A DNA stretch of 64,000 nucleotides. Source: Subtercola boreus. Its GTDB lineage: Bacteria; Actinomycetota; Actinomycetes; Actinomycetales; Microbacteriaceae. Both the position numbers and the translations under genes were made by a program. Under the pieces are notes generated by a model. That model searched no databases, was not told the DNA's origin, and saw nothing but the letters and a program-made list of their open reading frames with translations. Of this stretch, positions 45,802-55,082 are shown one piece after another (within the stretch, counting starts at the first letter, position 1; each line of letters begins with the position of its first letter). The DNA lies in contig NZ_NBXA01000022.1 of assembly GCF_003399625.1 (NCBI RefSeq), forward strand, positions 124,001 to 188,000. Reading direction: 5' to 3'.

Positions 45802-47124
45802 ATGACAGACAACGCCGACTGGCAGTTCGAGACCAAGCAGATCCACTCCGGCGCTGCGCCCGACCCCGTCACCAACGCCCGCGCGACGCCGATCTACCAG
45901 ACCACGTCATACGTGTTCAACAACGCCGACCACGCCAAGAACCTCTTCGCCCTCGCCGAGTTCGGCAACATCTACACGCGCATCCAGAACCCGACCCAGA
46001 ACGTCGTGGAGGAGCGCGTCGCGGCCCTGGAGGGCGGAACAGCAGCGCTGCTGGTCGCCTCGGGCCAGGCGGCAGAGACGTTCGCCGTGCTGAACATCGC
46101 GCAGGCCGGCGACCACATCGTGTCGAGCGCCTCCATCTACGGCGGCACCTACAACCTCTTCAAGTACACGCTGAAGAAGCTCGGCATCGACGTGACCTTC
46201 GTCGAGAACCAGGACGACAGCGACGAGTGGCAGCGGGCCGTGCGCCCGAACACCAAACTGTTCTTCGCCGAGACCATCGGCAACCCGAAGATCAACATCC
46301 TCGACATCCGCCTCGTCGCCGATGTGGCGCACGAGAACGGCGTGCCGCTGATCGTCGACAACACGATCGCGACGCCCTACCTGATCCGCCCGTTCGAGCA
46401 CGGCGCCGACATCATCGTGCACTCGGCGACGAAGTTCCTCGGCGGCCACGGCACCGTCATCGGCGGCGTGCTGGTCGACGGCGGGAAGTTCAAGTGGTCT
46501 GAGAACGCCGAGAAGTTCCCCGGCCTCACCACGCCCGACGAGTCCTACCACGGTGTCACCTACACCGAGGCGCTCGGCGACGGCATCGCCTACATCATCA
46601 AGGCGCGCGTGCAGCTGCTCCGCGACCTCGGCTCCTCCATCGCCCCGGCGAGCGCCTGGCAGCTCATCCAGGGCATCGAGACTCTCTCGCTCCGGATCGA
46701 GCGCCACGTGCAGAACGCCCAGGACGTCGCCGAGTGGCTCGACAACCACGACGACGTCGCCACGGTGTACTACGCCGGCCTGCCGTCGAGCCCCTGGTAC
46801 GAAGCCGCCAACCGCTACGCACCCAAGGGTGTCGGCGCCGTGCTGTCGTTCGAGCTGAAGGGCGGTGTGGATGCCGGCCGTGCACTCGTCAACTCGCTGA
46901 CGCTCTTCTCGCACCTGGCCAACATCGGCGATGTGCGTTCGCTGGTCATCCACCCGGCGTCGACGACGCACTCGCAGCTCACCCCGGAGCAGCAGCTGAC
47001 CTCGGGCGTCACCCCGGGCCTCGTGCGACTCTCTGTGGGGCTCGAGAACATCGAGGACATCAAGGCCGACCTGGCAACCGGTCTCGCGGCAGCACGCGAG
47101 GTCGCGCGCGCGAACGCGCTCTGA
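45802..47124 (+). CDS. metY: O-acetylhomoserine aminocarboxypropyltransferase/sulfhydrylase
   Basis: A 440-residue Cys/Met-metabolism PLP enzyme that makes homocysteine from O-acetylhomoserine and sulfide. The PLP lysine lies in IIVHSATKFLGGHGTVIGG; SAYGGTYNLF-type phosphate-binding sequence appears as SSASIYGGTYNLFKYTLKK. It is directly upstream of metX, its acetylhomoserine supplier, separated by a hairpin. Confidence 0.96.
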   Translation: MTDNADWQFETKQIHSGAAPDPVTNARATPIYQTTSYVFNNADHAKNLFALAEFGNIYTRIQNPTQNVVEERVAALEGGTAALLVASGQAAETFAVLNIAQAGDHIVSSASIYGGTYNLFKYTLKKLGIDVTFVENQDDSDEWQRAVRPNTKLFFAETIGNPKINILDIRLVADVAHENGVPLIVDNTIATPYLIRPFEHGADIIVHSATKFLGGHGTVIGGVLVDGGKFKWSENAEKFPGLTTPDESYHGVTYTEALGDGIAYIIKARVQLLRDLGSSIAPASAWQLIQGIETLSLRIERHVQNAQDVAEWLDNHDDVATVYYAGLPSSPWYEAANRYAPKGVGAVLSFELKGGVDAGRALVNSLTLFSHLANIGDVRSLVIHPASTTHSQLTPEQQLTSGVTPGLVRLSVGLENIEDIKADLATGLAAAREVARANAL

Positions 47125-47132
47125 GTTCCTCA

Positions 47133-47177
47133 CGAAAGGGGCGGCCGCGCGTAACATGCGCCCGGCCGCCCCTTTCG
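47133..47177. terminator. Perfect 15-bp inverted repeat between metY and metX
   Basis: CGAAAGGGGCGGCCG at 47133-47147 is the exact reverse complement of 47163-47177, with a 15-base loop. It lies nine bases after the metY stop and about 20 before metX. There is no U tract, so it may be a weak or Rho-assisted terminator, a processing site, or an attenuator setting the metY:metX ratio. Confidence 0.65.
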
Positions 47178-47197
47178 CTTGCCAGAATGGAAGAACA

Positions 47198-48403
47198 ATG
47201 GACTGGCAGATACCCGAAGACACCGTTCCGAGCGACTTCATCACCGATGCGCAGATCCGGTCCATCCTCGGCAAGCCGCCGGCGACCGGGGCCTGGCGGG
47301 ACGGCGATCCGGTCGGGCGCCGTCAGTTCGCCCACATCGGCGACATCGCCTTCGAGGGCGGAGGCACGGTTCCGGATGCCCGGATCGCCTTCGAGACGTT
47401 CGGAACCCTCAACGCCGCCGCCGACAACGCGATCCTCGTCGCCCACGCTCTCACCGGGGACAGCCACCTCACGGGGCCGGCCGAGCCCGGGCATCCGACA
47501 GCCGGCTGGTGGGGCGGGATCGTGGGCCCCGGCCAGGCGATCGACACGGAGAAGTACTTCGTGGTGGCACCGAACATGCTCGGCAGCTGCCAGGGGTCGA
47601 CGGGGCCGGCATCCATTGCCCCCGACGGCGAGGAGTGGGGTGCGCGGTTCCCGTTCACGAGCATCCGCGACCAGGTGTCGGCGCAGGAGCGGGTGATGCA
47701 GCAGCTCGGCATCCGCCGGTGGGCCGCGATCGTGGGTGGCTCGATGGGCGGCATGCAGGTGCTCGAATGGGGAGTCACGTTCCCCGACAGGGCCGAGAAG
47801 CTGGCCATGATCGCCGCTCCGCCGATCTCGAGCGCCGACCAGATCGCGCTGAACTCGGTGCAGATCGAAGCCATCAGGGCAGACCCGCTCTTCCATGACG
47901 GCAGCTACTACAACGCGAAGGACGGCGAAGGCCCCCACTCCGGGCTCGCGCTCGCCCGGCGTATGGCCCTGCTGAACTACCGGAGCCCCACCGAACTCAA
48001 CGACCGGTTCGAGCGCAGCTGGCAGAGCGGCATCAGCCCTCTCGGTAGCGGCGGGCGCTTCGCGGTGGAGTCGTATCTCGACTTCCACGGCAACAAGTTC
48101 ACCCGCCGGTTCGATGCCAACTCCTACATCACTCTCGTCGAGGCGATGAGTTCACACGACGTGGGCCGCGGCCGGGGCGGGGTCGTCGAGGCCCTCCACC
48201 GGGTGAGCGCCGTCTCGCTGGTGATCGGCATCGACAGCGACCGGCTCTTCCCGGTGGAGGACCAGCAGGTCATCGCACGTCACATCCCCGCCAACATCGA
48301 CGGAGACGAGGCAGCCGTGATCTCGTCGCGCTTCGGCCACGACGGCTTCCTCATCGAGAACGAGCTCGTCAGCCGGGAACTGCGGCGGCTCCTGGCCCTC
48401 TGA
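47198..48403 (+). CDS. metX: Homoserine O-acetyltransferase
   Basis: A 401-residue alpha/beta hydrolase. The nucleophile elbow is AAIVGGSMGGMQVLEWGVTF; the Asp of the triad is in VIGIDSDRLFPVEDQ and the His in SRFGHDGFLIE. ATG 47198 is used; the frame upstream crosses the hairpin. It acetylates homoserine for MetY. Confidence 0.95.
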   Translation: MDWQIPEDTVPSDFITDAQIRSILGKPPATGAWRDGDPVGRRQFAHIGDIAFEGGGTVPDARIAFETFGTLNAAADNAILVAHALTGDSHLTGPAEPGHPTAGWWGGIVGPGQAIDTEKYFVVAPNMLGSCQGSTGPASIAPDGEEWGARFPFTSIRDQVSAQERVMQQLGIRRWAAIVGGSMGGMQVLEWGVTFPDRAEKLAMIAAPPISSADQIALNSVQIEAIRADPLFHDGSYYNAKDGEGPHSGLALARRMALLNYRSPTELNDRFERSWQSGISPLGSGGRFAVESYLDFHGNKFTRRFDANSYITLVEAMSSHDVGRGRGGVVEALHRVSAVSLVIGIDSDRLFPVEDQQVIARHIPANIDGDEAAVISSRFGHDGFLIENELVSRELRRLLAL

Positions 48404-48431
48404 TGCGGGGTGCCCCGCTAGGATCACGAGT

Positions 48432-49577
48432 GTGATCAGGCGCCAGGAACCCTTGCTGCGGACAGCGGCGTGGGTGGAGGGCTGGGTCTTCACGCTGTCG
48501 TCCCTCGTGTGCCTGGCGATCGCCGGCACCGTTCCGGGTTACGTCATCGCGATCGCCCTCCCGCTCTACGCGGTGATGCTCCTCGGTTACCTCATGGTCG
48601 GCCGCTCCTCGGCCACCCTGTGGGTGGTCGTGAGCACGGTGGCCGGTCTCGCCCTGAGCGGGCTCCTCGGGAGTGTGGTGGCCGAGTACCCCGCCATCCT
48701 GAGCGCTCTGCTGCTGGTCTCCGGCGGTGGTATCGGGGCAATGGCGATCGTCCTCCAGGGCTCTGTATCCGGTCGCGTCTACCTCACTGCGGTGTTCCTG
48801 GTCAATCTCGCCATCGCGCTCTCGTCGATGACCTCCGACGAAGCGGTGCAGGCGCTCACCATCTTCATCGTCAGCTGGTCGGTGAACGCGCTCGTCGGCA
48901 TCTGGATCACCGACAGCGTCAGGCGCGCCCGAGACCGCATCGCCCGACTCGGTGCCGTGCACCGCGCGGAACGGTGGGCGAGCGAACTCGAGGCAGAACG
49001 CCGCCGGAGCGCGCGGCTGCTGCACGACACGGTGCTCGCGACCCTCACCCTGCTCGCGCATTCCGGCCGGGGGGTGGATCCCGATGCCCTCCGCGTGCAG
49101 GCCAGCGACGACGCCGTGCTGCTTCGACAACTGCGCCAGGGCGAGACACCCACACCCCGGTCATCCGGAACCTACAACCTGCGGACCGACCAGGCACCAC
49201 CGGTCACACAGAGCATCAAGGCTCTGCAGCAGCGATTTAAACGGCGCGGCCTCACGGTGCACTGGCACGGCGACGGCGATGTCACCCTGCCGCCGGTCGT
49301 GCGGAGCGCCTTTCTCCTCTCGCTCGGTGAGTGCCTCGAGAACGTTCGGCGCCACGCCCAGGTCGACGAGGCCGACGTGACGATCACGCAGGACGCCGGT
49401 GGCGTGCGCGCCATGGTCACCGATTCCGGAGTGGGATTCGAGACCGACGGAGTCGACAGCGCCCGGCTCGGTCTCGCGGAGTCGGTGGTGGCGCGCCTTC
49501 GCGACGTCGGCGGGAACGCCCGCATCTTCTCCGCCCCCGGGGCCGGAACGACCGTCGTCCTGGAGGTTCCACGATGA
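48432..49577 (+). CDS. Sensor histidine kinase, HisKA_3/NarL-partner type
   Basis: A 381-residue kinase starting at GTG 48432. Five or six membrane spans cover residues 20-160. The phosphoacceptor helix contains RRSARLLHDTVLATLTLLAH, the HATPase domain SLGECLENVRRHAQVDEADV (N box) and VTDSGVGFETDGVDSARLGL (G boxes), ending PGAGTTVVLEVPR. It overlaps the next gene by ATGA and is partnered by the LuxR regulator at 50865. Confidence 0.88.
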   Translation: MIRRQEPLLRTAAWVEGWVFTLSSLVCLAIAGTVPGYVIAIALPLYAVMLLGYLMVGRSSATLWVVVSTVAGLALSGLLGSVVAEYPAILSALLLVSGGGIGAMAIVLQGSVSGRVYLTAVFLVNLAIALSSMTSDEAVQALTIFIVSWSVNALVGIWITDSVRRARDRIARLGAVHRAERWASELEAERRRSARLLHDTVLATLTLLAHSGRGVDPDALRVQASDDAVLLRQLRQGETPTPRSSGTYNLRTDQAPPVTQSIKALQQRFKRRGLTVHWHGDGDVTLPPVVRSAFLLSLGECLENVRRHAQVDEADVTITQDAGGVRAMVTDSGVGFETDGVDSARLGLAESVVARLRDVGGNARIFSAPGAGTTVVLEVPR

Positions 49578-50833
49578 GCGACCCGGCACGACTCGGAACA
49601 GAGACCGACGACCAGGGCAGCGGCCTTCTCACCCGGCTGGTGCGCGCCCGCACCCTCGGTCCCGAGGCATTGGAGTCGCTCCGGCACGACGTGGCGACCG
49701 ACTCCCGGATCGGCATCGGCTACCTCGGCATCGGTGCCGTCGTGGCGGGGATCCTGCTGAGCATCCGGGGACTGGCCATCTTCCTGCTGAACTGGGGCGC
49801 CTACGACAACCCGTGGCTGACGGTCGGCGCCTGGGCCATGATCGCCGTGGCCATGGGTGGCGGATGCATCATCGCCAACTCCCAGGGCGGGCACCTGCCG
49901 ACGTCCGCCTACTCCGGCGTGCTGTTCCTGCTCGCCGCGGCGGTCGTACTCGACCTGGTGTCGGCACATGGATTCACAGCTGCGGTGCCCGAAGTCACGG
50001 TGATCATCGGGGCCGGAGCCACCCTGCTCTCGCTGGTGGCCTACCGGCCGCTGAACCAGCTCATCCTGGCGACCGTCGTGCTCGTCGTCTTCCTCCTGGC
50101 CGTGACGGCGGTGGGCCTCGGCGAGCAGCCCTCGGCCGCCAGGCCCCAGATCGAAGTGATCGTGGCGGCCCTCGCGCCGACTCTCATCGCGATCCTGATC
50201 GTCAAGTCGTTCACGCGGTTCATCGACCGGGAACTCGACCGCACCCTGGTGGAGAGCACGATCTCCTCCCCCCGGTTCGCGGTGGGCATCCTCGGCTCAG
50301 ATGAACTCGCGCGGCTCGACCGGAGCGCAGAGGAGCTGCTCTCCGACGTGGCATCCGGACGGATCCCCCTCCCCCTCGATGCCGAACAGGCTGCCGCTGC
50401 GTCGTCCCTGGCGAACGAACTCCGCCGCCGCCTCATCGAAGGTCGCCTGCAGACGTGGCTGCAGCACGCCATCGGCGATTCCGAGGTGCTCCGCCCGACG
50501 GTGACTCTCGCGGATCCCGACGGGCTGGCCGGGTACCTCGAACCGGAGCAACGGGAGGGCTTCTTGTCAGCGCTCTGGCTCATTGCCGCCGCAGCCAACC
50601 GGCAGCAACCCTCCATCAGGGTCACCCTCGGGCCGTCGGTGCACCCCAATCGGGGGACTCTGGTGGATATGATGGTGATTCCGATGGAAATTTCGATCGA
50701 CGGCATTCCACGCCGACGTTTCGATGTGACGATCTGGGGGGCGCTGGATCGAGTGGGACAGCATTCGGAGAGCAGCAGGAACGGCTCGATCGACATTCAC
50801 ATCACCGCAGAGGTCCAATCCCCCGAATCCTAG
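49574..50833 (+). CDS. Polytopic membrane protein in a two-component operon, unknown function
   Basis: A 419-residue protein. About seven hydrophobic spans occupy residues 45-225. The soluble C-terminal half contains an acidic-helical region (about 250-310: DELARLDRSAEELLSDVA and SSLANELRRRLIEGRLQTWL) and a beta-rich end. No HATPase or receiver motif is present. Coupling to the kinase start codon and the regulator 31 bases downstream suggests an accessory sensor or phosphorelay modulator. Confidence 0.7.
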   Translation: MSDPARLGTETDDQGSGLLTRLVRARTLGPEALESLRHDVATDSRIGIGYLGIGAVVAGILLSIRGLAIFLLNWGAYDNPWLTVGAWAMIAVAMGGGCIIANSQGGHLPTSAYSGVLFLLAAAVVLDLVSAHGFTAAVPEVTVIIGAGATLLSLVAYRPLNQLILATVVLVVFLLAVTAVGLGEQPSAARPQIEVIVAALAPTLIAILIVKSFTRFIDRELDRTLVESTISSPRFAVGILGSDELARLDRSAEELLSDVASGRIPLPLDAEQAAAASSLANELRRRLIEGRLQTWLQHAIGDSEVLRPTVTLADPDGLAGYLEPEQREGFLSALWLIAAAANRQQPSIRVTLGPSVHPNRGTLVDMMVIPMEISIDGIPRRRFDVTIWGALDRVGQHSESSRNGSIDIHITAEVQSPES

Positions 50834-50864
50834 AATCGCGAGTGATGCAGAGGGAAGGCCAGAC

Positions 50865-51566
50865 ATGCCAACGACGCATGAGAACATCCGGTTGGCGATC
50901 GTCGACGACCATCGCATGCTGCTCGGGGCACTGACCGAGTGGATCCGCGGTGCCGCGAGCGACATCAACATGGTGGCCGCCGTCACGACCTGGCCCGACC
51001 TGCTGACAGACCCGGAATTCCCCGTCGACGTCGTGCTGCTCGACCTCGACCTGAAGGACAACCTGCCGATCTCGGTGAAGCTGCGGGCCCTGAAGTCGGC
51101 CGGGGTGAAGACCGTGCTGATGAGCACCTACTCCGAACCCGTGGTCGTGCGGGAGGCCCTGGCGGCCGGGGCACTCGGCTACCTCGTGAAGAGCGAGGAG
51201 GCAGACATGATCGTCGAGGCGATCCGGTCTGCCGCGAAGGGCGAGCCCTTCATCTCCAGCGAGCTCGATCTCGCGCTCAGCGCCCAGGAGGTCAATGGAT
51301 CGCCGAAACTGAGCGCACAGGAACGCCGCGTGATGGCGCTCTACGGTGGCGGCGAACCGGTGAAGCAGGTCGCCGAACAGCTCAGCATCTCCGAGGAGAC
51401 GGCCAAGAGCTACCTGAAGCGCATCCGCGAGAAGTACCGGGTTCTCGGCATCGACGTCGGCACGAAGGTGGCCCTTCGAAAGCGCGCCATCCAGGACGGC
51501 CTGCTCATCCAGGACGACTACCTCACGAACCCCGAGAGCGTGGCGGGCGAGACGTCGCGAGGCTGA
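50865..51566 (+). CDS. LuxR/NarL-family response regulator
   Basis: A 233-residue regulator. The receiver domain has the acidic pair in LAIVDDHRMLL, the phospho-Asp in VVLLDLDLKDN and the conserved Lys in GYLVKSEEAD. The C-terminal helix-turn-helix is LSAQERRVMALYGGGEPVKQ then ISEETAKSYLKRIREKY. It is the likely output of the kinase two genes upstream. The recognition segment ETAKSYLKRI is close to the actinobacterial two-component set. Confidence 0.92.
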   Translation: MPTTHENIRLAIVDDHRMLLGALTEWIRGAASDINMVAAVTTWPDLLTDPEFPVDVVLLDLDLKDNLPISVKLRALKSAGVKTVLMSTYSEPVVVREALAAGALGYLVKSEEADMIVEAIRSAAKGEPFISSELDLALSAQEVNGSPKLSAQERRVMALYGGGEPVKQVAEQLSISEETAKSYLKRIREKYRVLGIDVGTKVALRKRAIQDGLLIQDDYLTNPESVAGETSRG

Positions 51567-51592
51567 GAGCCGGCCGGCCTGGCAGGGCAGCG

Positions 51593-52897
51593 TCAGCGCC
51601 TGCTCGGCACCGCGATCGGCTGGGTGCCGTCGAGTTCGGTGCGGAAGGCCGCCTCAGCGGTCGCCACGGCGATGCGGCGGCGGGTGCGGCGTTCCACGGT
51701 GAACGAGGCGAGCGCGATGAGGATCCCGAGCACGGTGAGAACGATGCCCGCGCCGATCGGTGCGATGTAGCCGAACCCGAACGTGAGGGCCACTCCCCCG
51801 ACGATCGGGCCGAGCGCGTTGCCGAAGTTCAGCGAAGAGTGGTTGAGAGCGGCCGCGATCGACTGGCTGTCGCCCGCGACATCCATCAGCCGGGTCTGGA
51901 TGAGCGGGGAGATCGATGCCGCAGCGGCCCCCACGAAGAACAGGCCGACGAAGAGCCCGACAGGGTTCGAGGCGAACAGCACCAGTTCGACGAGCGCCAG
52001 CAGCAGCAGCCCGAAGAACAGCAGCATCGAGCGCTTCAGGTTGTGATCTGCCGCCCAGCCCCCGGTGAGGTTGCCGATGGTCATGCCGAGACCGACAACG
52101 ACAAGGGCCCACGGCACGACCGACGCCGGTAGCCCCGTGATGGTGGTGAGGATGGGTGAGACATAGGTGTAGACGCAGAAGAACCCACCGAAGCCGATCG
52201 CCCCGATCGCAATGGCGAACCAGACCTGCGGCCGGCCGAACGCCTTCAGCTCCTTGCGCATCGTCGCGGTGCGGTCCCCCGGGAGGTTCGGAACGGTGAG
52301 GGTCACCGCGACGAACGCCAGCACGAAGATGCCGGCGACCACCAGGTAGGACACGCGCCAACTCGACGACTGCCCCACCCACGTGATGAACGGCACTCCG
52401 ACCACGTTCGCCACGGTGAGACCGCCGAGCACGAGCGCGACGCCCTGGCCGCGCTTGTTCGGCCCGAGGAGTGACGCCGCCACCAGGGAGGCGATGCCGA
52501 AATACGCTCCGTGCGGCAGGGCCGACACGAAACGGGCCACCAGCACGAGACCGAAGGTGGGGAGCAGGGCCGAGGCGATGGTTCCGAGGATGATCGTGAC
52601 GAGCAGCACCATCAGCACGACCTTCCGCGGCCAGCGCGCGGCGACAGCGGCGATCGTCGGCGCCCCGACGACCACCCCCGCGGCGTAGGCGGTGATGAGG
52701 AGGCCGGCCTGGCCGTTCGCCTGCTCAGACGAAACCCGGAACAGATCGGGCAGCAGGTCACTGGCGAGGTTCGGCAGCAGACCCATGGCGACGAACTCGG
52801 TGCAGCCGATGCCGAAGCCGCCGAGGGTCAGCGCCAACAGCGCAAGACGGATGCGGGCCGGCGACAGCGACGACAGCCCAGGAGAAGTGAGGGTCAC
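51593..52897 (-). CDS. MFS transporter (drug/sugar efflux type)
   Basis: A 434-residue protein with twelve predicted spans. The motif-A-like loop between helices 2 and 3 is GAPTIAAVAARWPRKVVLM; a FGIGCTEFVAMGLLPNLASD start is typical of the AraJ/YdhP-like DHA1 exporters. The gene converges on the two-component cluster and is divergent from none. Substrate unknown. Confidence 0.9.
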   Translation of the reverse strand: MTLTSPGLSSLSPARIRLALLALTLGGFGIGCTEFVAMGLLPNLASDLLPDLFRVSSEQANGQAGLLITAYAAGVVVGAPTIAAVAARWPRKVVLMVLLVTIILGTIASALLPTFGLVLVARFVSALPHGAYFGIASLVAASLLGPNKRGQGVALVLGGLTVANVVGVPFITWVGQSSSWRVSYLVVAGIFVLAFVAVTLTVPNLPGDRTATMRKELKAFGRPQVWFAIAIGAIGFGGFFCVYTYVSPILTTITGLPASVVPWALVVVGLGMTIGNLTGGWAADHNLKRSMLLFFGLLLLALVELVLFASNPVGLFVGLFFVGAAAASISPLIQTRLMDVAGDSQSIAAALNHSSLNFGNALGPIVGGVALTFGFGYIAPIGAGIVLTVLGILIALASFTVERRTRRRIAVATAEAAFRTELDGTQPIAVPSRR

Positions 52898-52992
52898 CCG
52901 TCCAGCCTAGTGCCGCGACCGACTGCCGATCGAATCGATTCGATCGGCGCTGCACCGGCACTGCACCGGCGCTGCACCCGCTCCCGTGCGGG

Positions 52993-53158
52993 CTACTCTC
53001 CGAGCGCCTGCTCGAGCCGGTCGAGCTTCGCCGTGAGCTCCCCCGTGTATCCGGGTCGGATGTCGGCCTTCAGAACCAGAGACACGCGCGATCCGAAGGC
53101 GCCGACGGCCTCGGTGGCCCGTTTGACGACCTCGAACACCTCGTCCCAGTCACCCTCG
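52993..53158 (-). pseudogene. 3' fragment of the host thiamine-binding (MTH1187/DUF77) gene, cut by element insertion
   Basis: The fragment encodes DWDEVFEVVKRATEAVGAF and ends LTAKLDRLEQALGE with a stop, the C-terminal half of a roughly 100-residue MTH1187-type protein. It joins the other half (63944 to the window edge) exactly through CCCTCG: ...ATC GAG GG | T GAC TGG. Its own start is lost; the frame running back into the element (to 53235) gives no family sequence. The intact element copy at 63605-63904 has about three quarters identical bases. Confidence 0.88.
53153..53158. other. attL core (left end of the integrative element)
   Basis: CCCTCG at the junction between host gene sequence and element DNA. 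The same six bases occur at 63938-63943, and the host gene is restored by joining across them. The crossover dinucleotide of the serine recombinase should lie inside. Confidence 0.8.
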
Positions 53159-53236
53159 TGAGTGAGTTTTGGGTATTGGCGCGAGCAGCACGCCCGCACT
53201 GGCCCTCTCCTCCTCTGCAAACACGAGGAGTGCACT

Positions 53237-54754
53237 GTGAGAATTATCGGTTATGTTCGCCTGTCCAGGGCGTCACGCGAGGAGTCAACGTCGATCGTCC
53301 GACAGCGAGAGCTGATCGCGCAGACTTGCACGCTGCGCGACGACTTCGAGTTGATCGACTTGGTCGAGGACGTCGACGTCTCCGCCACGCGGAGCAGGCT
53401 CGACCGGCCCGGACTAAATAAGGTCCGAGAGATGGTCCGCAGAGGTGACGCCGATGCCGTGATGGTCTGGCGCCTCGACCGCCTGGTCCGGTCCGTCGTC
53501 GATGTTGGGGTCCTCCTCGACGAGGGTCTTCAGATCATTTCCGCAACCGAGAACCTCGACACGACCTCGGCAATGGGCCGGGCGATGATCGAGATTCTTC
53601 AGGTCTTCGCGAGCATGGAAGCCAAGACCATCGGCGTCCGCGTCGCAGCCTCCCAGGAGCGCCTTCGCAACAACGGCCGCTGGCCTGGAGGCGTCGTTCC
53701 GTACGGCTATCGATCCGTACCCCACCCGACCGGCGCAGGTCGCGCGCTGGAGCCTGAGCCGTTCGAGGCGCGCATCGTCCGCCGCATGGCCGACGAGGTT
53801 CTCGCCGGGTCTCCTGTGTTCGCTGTGACAGCTCGCCTGAACGCGGACGGAGTTCCGACTCGACGGCCGATCAAGAACGACGACGGGACGGAGTCTCGCC
53901 GCGACTGGTCGCCGACAAGCGTGCAGCGCATTCTACGATCCGACGCGGTCCTCGGCAGGGTTCGCCTCGGCGGCATTCACAAGCGAAGTGGCCGTAAGAC
54001 GACCACGACCAAGAAGGCCGAGCCGCTGCGAGACGAGCTAGGAATCCCGGTCTCAGTGTGGCCCCCACTTCTCTCTGTAGAGGAGGTGGAACGGCTCCGA
54101 GAGCTAACCGATTGGAAGCCGATCCCCGGCCGATCAGAAGCAACTCGCCAGGGGCGCAGACAGCGGCGGACTCGACTTCTCTCCGGACTCCTCTCTTGCC
54201 CCACCTGCGGGCATGAGCTGGTCGCGAAGAGTCGCCGGTCGACAACGGGAGAGGATATTTACACCTGCAACGCAAAGTCTCGCGGGCTCGTCTGCGAGTG
54301 CGGCGTCGCCGTCGAGTGCTACCGGATCGAAGCCGAAGTCGAACGTCAGTTCCTCGGCGCTTACGGCCGCCTGCGCCTAGTCGAGCCGTCGACCATAATT
54401 CGGGAGGTCGCGGGTCTTGCGGCGGTCCAGGAAGCGATCCGCGACACGACAGACCGGCTCCGAGATCCCGACGCCGACGTCCCTACGCTCGTCGACCGAC
54501 TGACGGATCTACGCCGTGAACGGGAGCGGCTGGAGGCGGTGCCCGAGCGCCCAGTCGTCGTCATGGTCGACGCCGGTATGACCGTCGAGGAAGCCTGGGC
54601 GGATCGGGACGTCACTTTGCGGCGCGAGATCATCGAAGCTTCCGGCGTGTCGATCACGCTCGCGCACGCGGCGCAGCGGGGACGCTGGGACCCGGCGCGC
54701 GTCTCAGTCGAGTTCCCGATCGGTTACCTCACGGAGCGCGACTTCGCAAGTTAG
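53237..54754 (+). CDS. Large serine recombinase (integrase)
   Basis: A 505-residue site-specific recombinase. GTG 53237 has a strong site (GAGGAG six bases earlier). The N-terminal resolvase domain carries the catalytic serine in GYVRLSRASREESTS and the arginines in VMVWRLDRLVRS with FASMEAKTIGVRV. The recombinase domain follows (NNGRWPGGVVPYGYRSVP), then a zinc-ribbon with LLSCPTCGHELV and YTCNAKSRGLVCECGVAVEC, and a coiled coil (about 420-460). It begins 79 bases inside attL and must catalyse the integration at CCCTCG. No directionality factor of known family is obvious. Confidence 0.95.
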   Translation: MRIIGYVRLSRASREESTSIVRQRELIAQTCTLRDDFELIDLVEDVDVSATRSRLDRPGLNKVREMVRRGDADAVMVWRLDRLVRSVVDVGVLLDEGLQIISATENLDTTSAMGRAMIEILQVFASMEAKTIGVRVAASQERLRNNGRWPGGVVPYGYRSVPHPTGAGRALEPEPFEARIVRRMADEVLAGSPVFAVTARLNADGVPTRRPIKNDDGTESRRDWSPTSVQRILRSDAVLGRVRLGGIHKRSGRKTTTTKKAEPLRDELGIPVSVWPPLLSVEEVERLRELTDWKPIPGRSEATRQGRRQRRTRLLSGLLSCPTCGHELVAKSRRSTTGEDIYTCNAKSRGLVCECGVAVECYRIEAEVERQFLGAYGRLRLVEPSTIIREVAGLAAVQEAIRDTTDRLRDPDADVPTLVDRLTDLRRERERLEAVPERPVVVMVDAGMTVEEAWADRDVTLRREIIEASGVSITLAHAAQRGRWDPARVSVEFPIGYLTERDFAS

Positions 54755-55082
54755 GCGGCCGCACGCCTGAGGAGGCATAACCGAGCCACGTGGCCCTCTC
54801 CTCTAATGAGCCCCCCTGTTCTCTGTTGCAGCGGCTTGGCATGCGAGGTGAGTTGGCCTGTTGGCGCGCCCATGCCTGGCGGCCTTCGGCGTCCTCTCCC
54901 GACGGCCCCTTCTCCTTCCGCACGCGGTCATTAGGCCGTTCGCGTCGCGGCCCCTGGCGGGGAACCTGGAGCCTCGTCCGCGTGCTGGCGGCGGGGCTCC
55001 AGCCTGCCCGCCGCCTCGCCCGCCGAGTGCGGGCGCTTTTTCAATCGACCTTTGCCGGTCGCCCTCTAACGAAGGAAGAACT
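54755..55082. other. Non-coding stretch after the recombinase
   Basis: A 328-base gap of very high GC. No convincing frame; open frames here (for example 54790-55230) lack coding character. A factor-independent terminator is present at its end (55018-55041). A weak hairpin (AGGCG/CGCCT) directly follows the recombinase stop. Confidence 0.4.
55018..55041 (+). terminator. Intrinsic terminator before the zinc-finger gene
   Basis: Stem GCCCGC/GCGGGC with loop CGAGT followed by GC and five T residues. It would end transcripts from the recombinase side 41 bases before the next start codon. Confidence 0.7.

Noticed and set aside
53159-53235. Extension of the host gene 3' fragment upstream into the element (to 53235)
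   Set aside because: The added residues have no family similarity and the frame overlaps the recombinase initiation site; I treat the fragment as a pseudogene.
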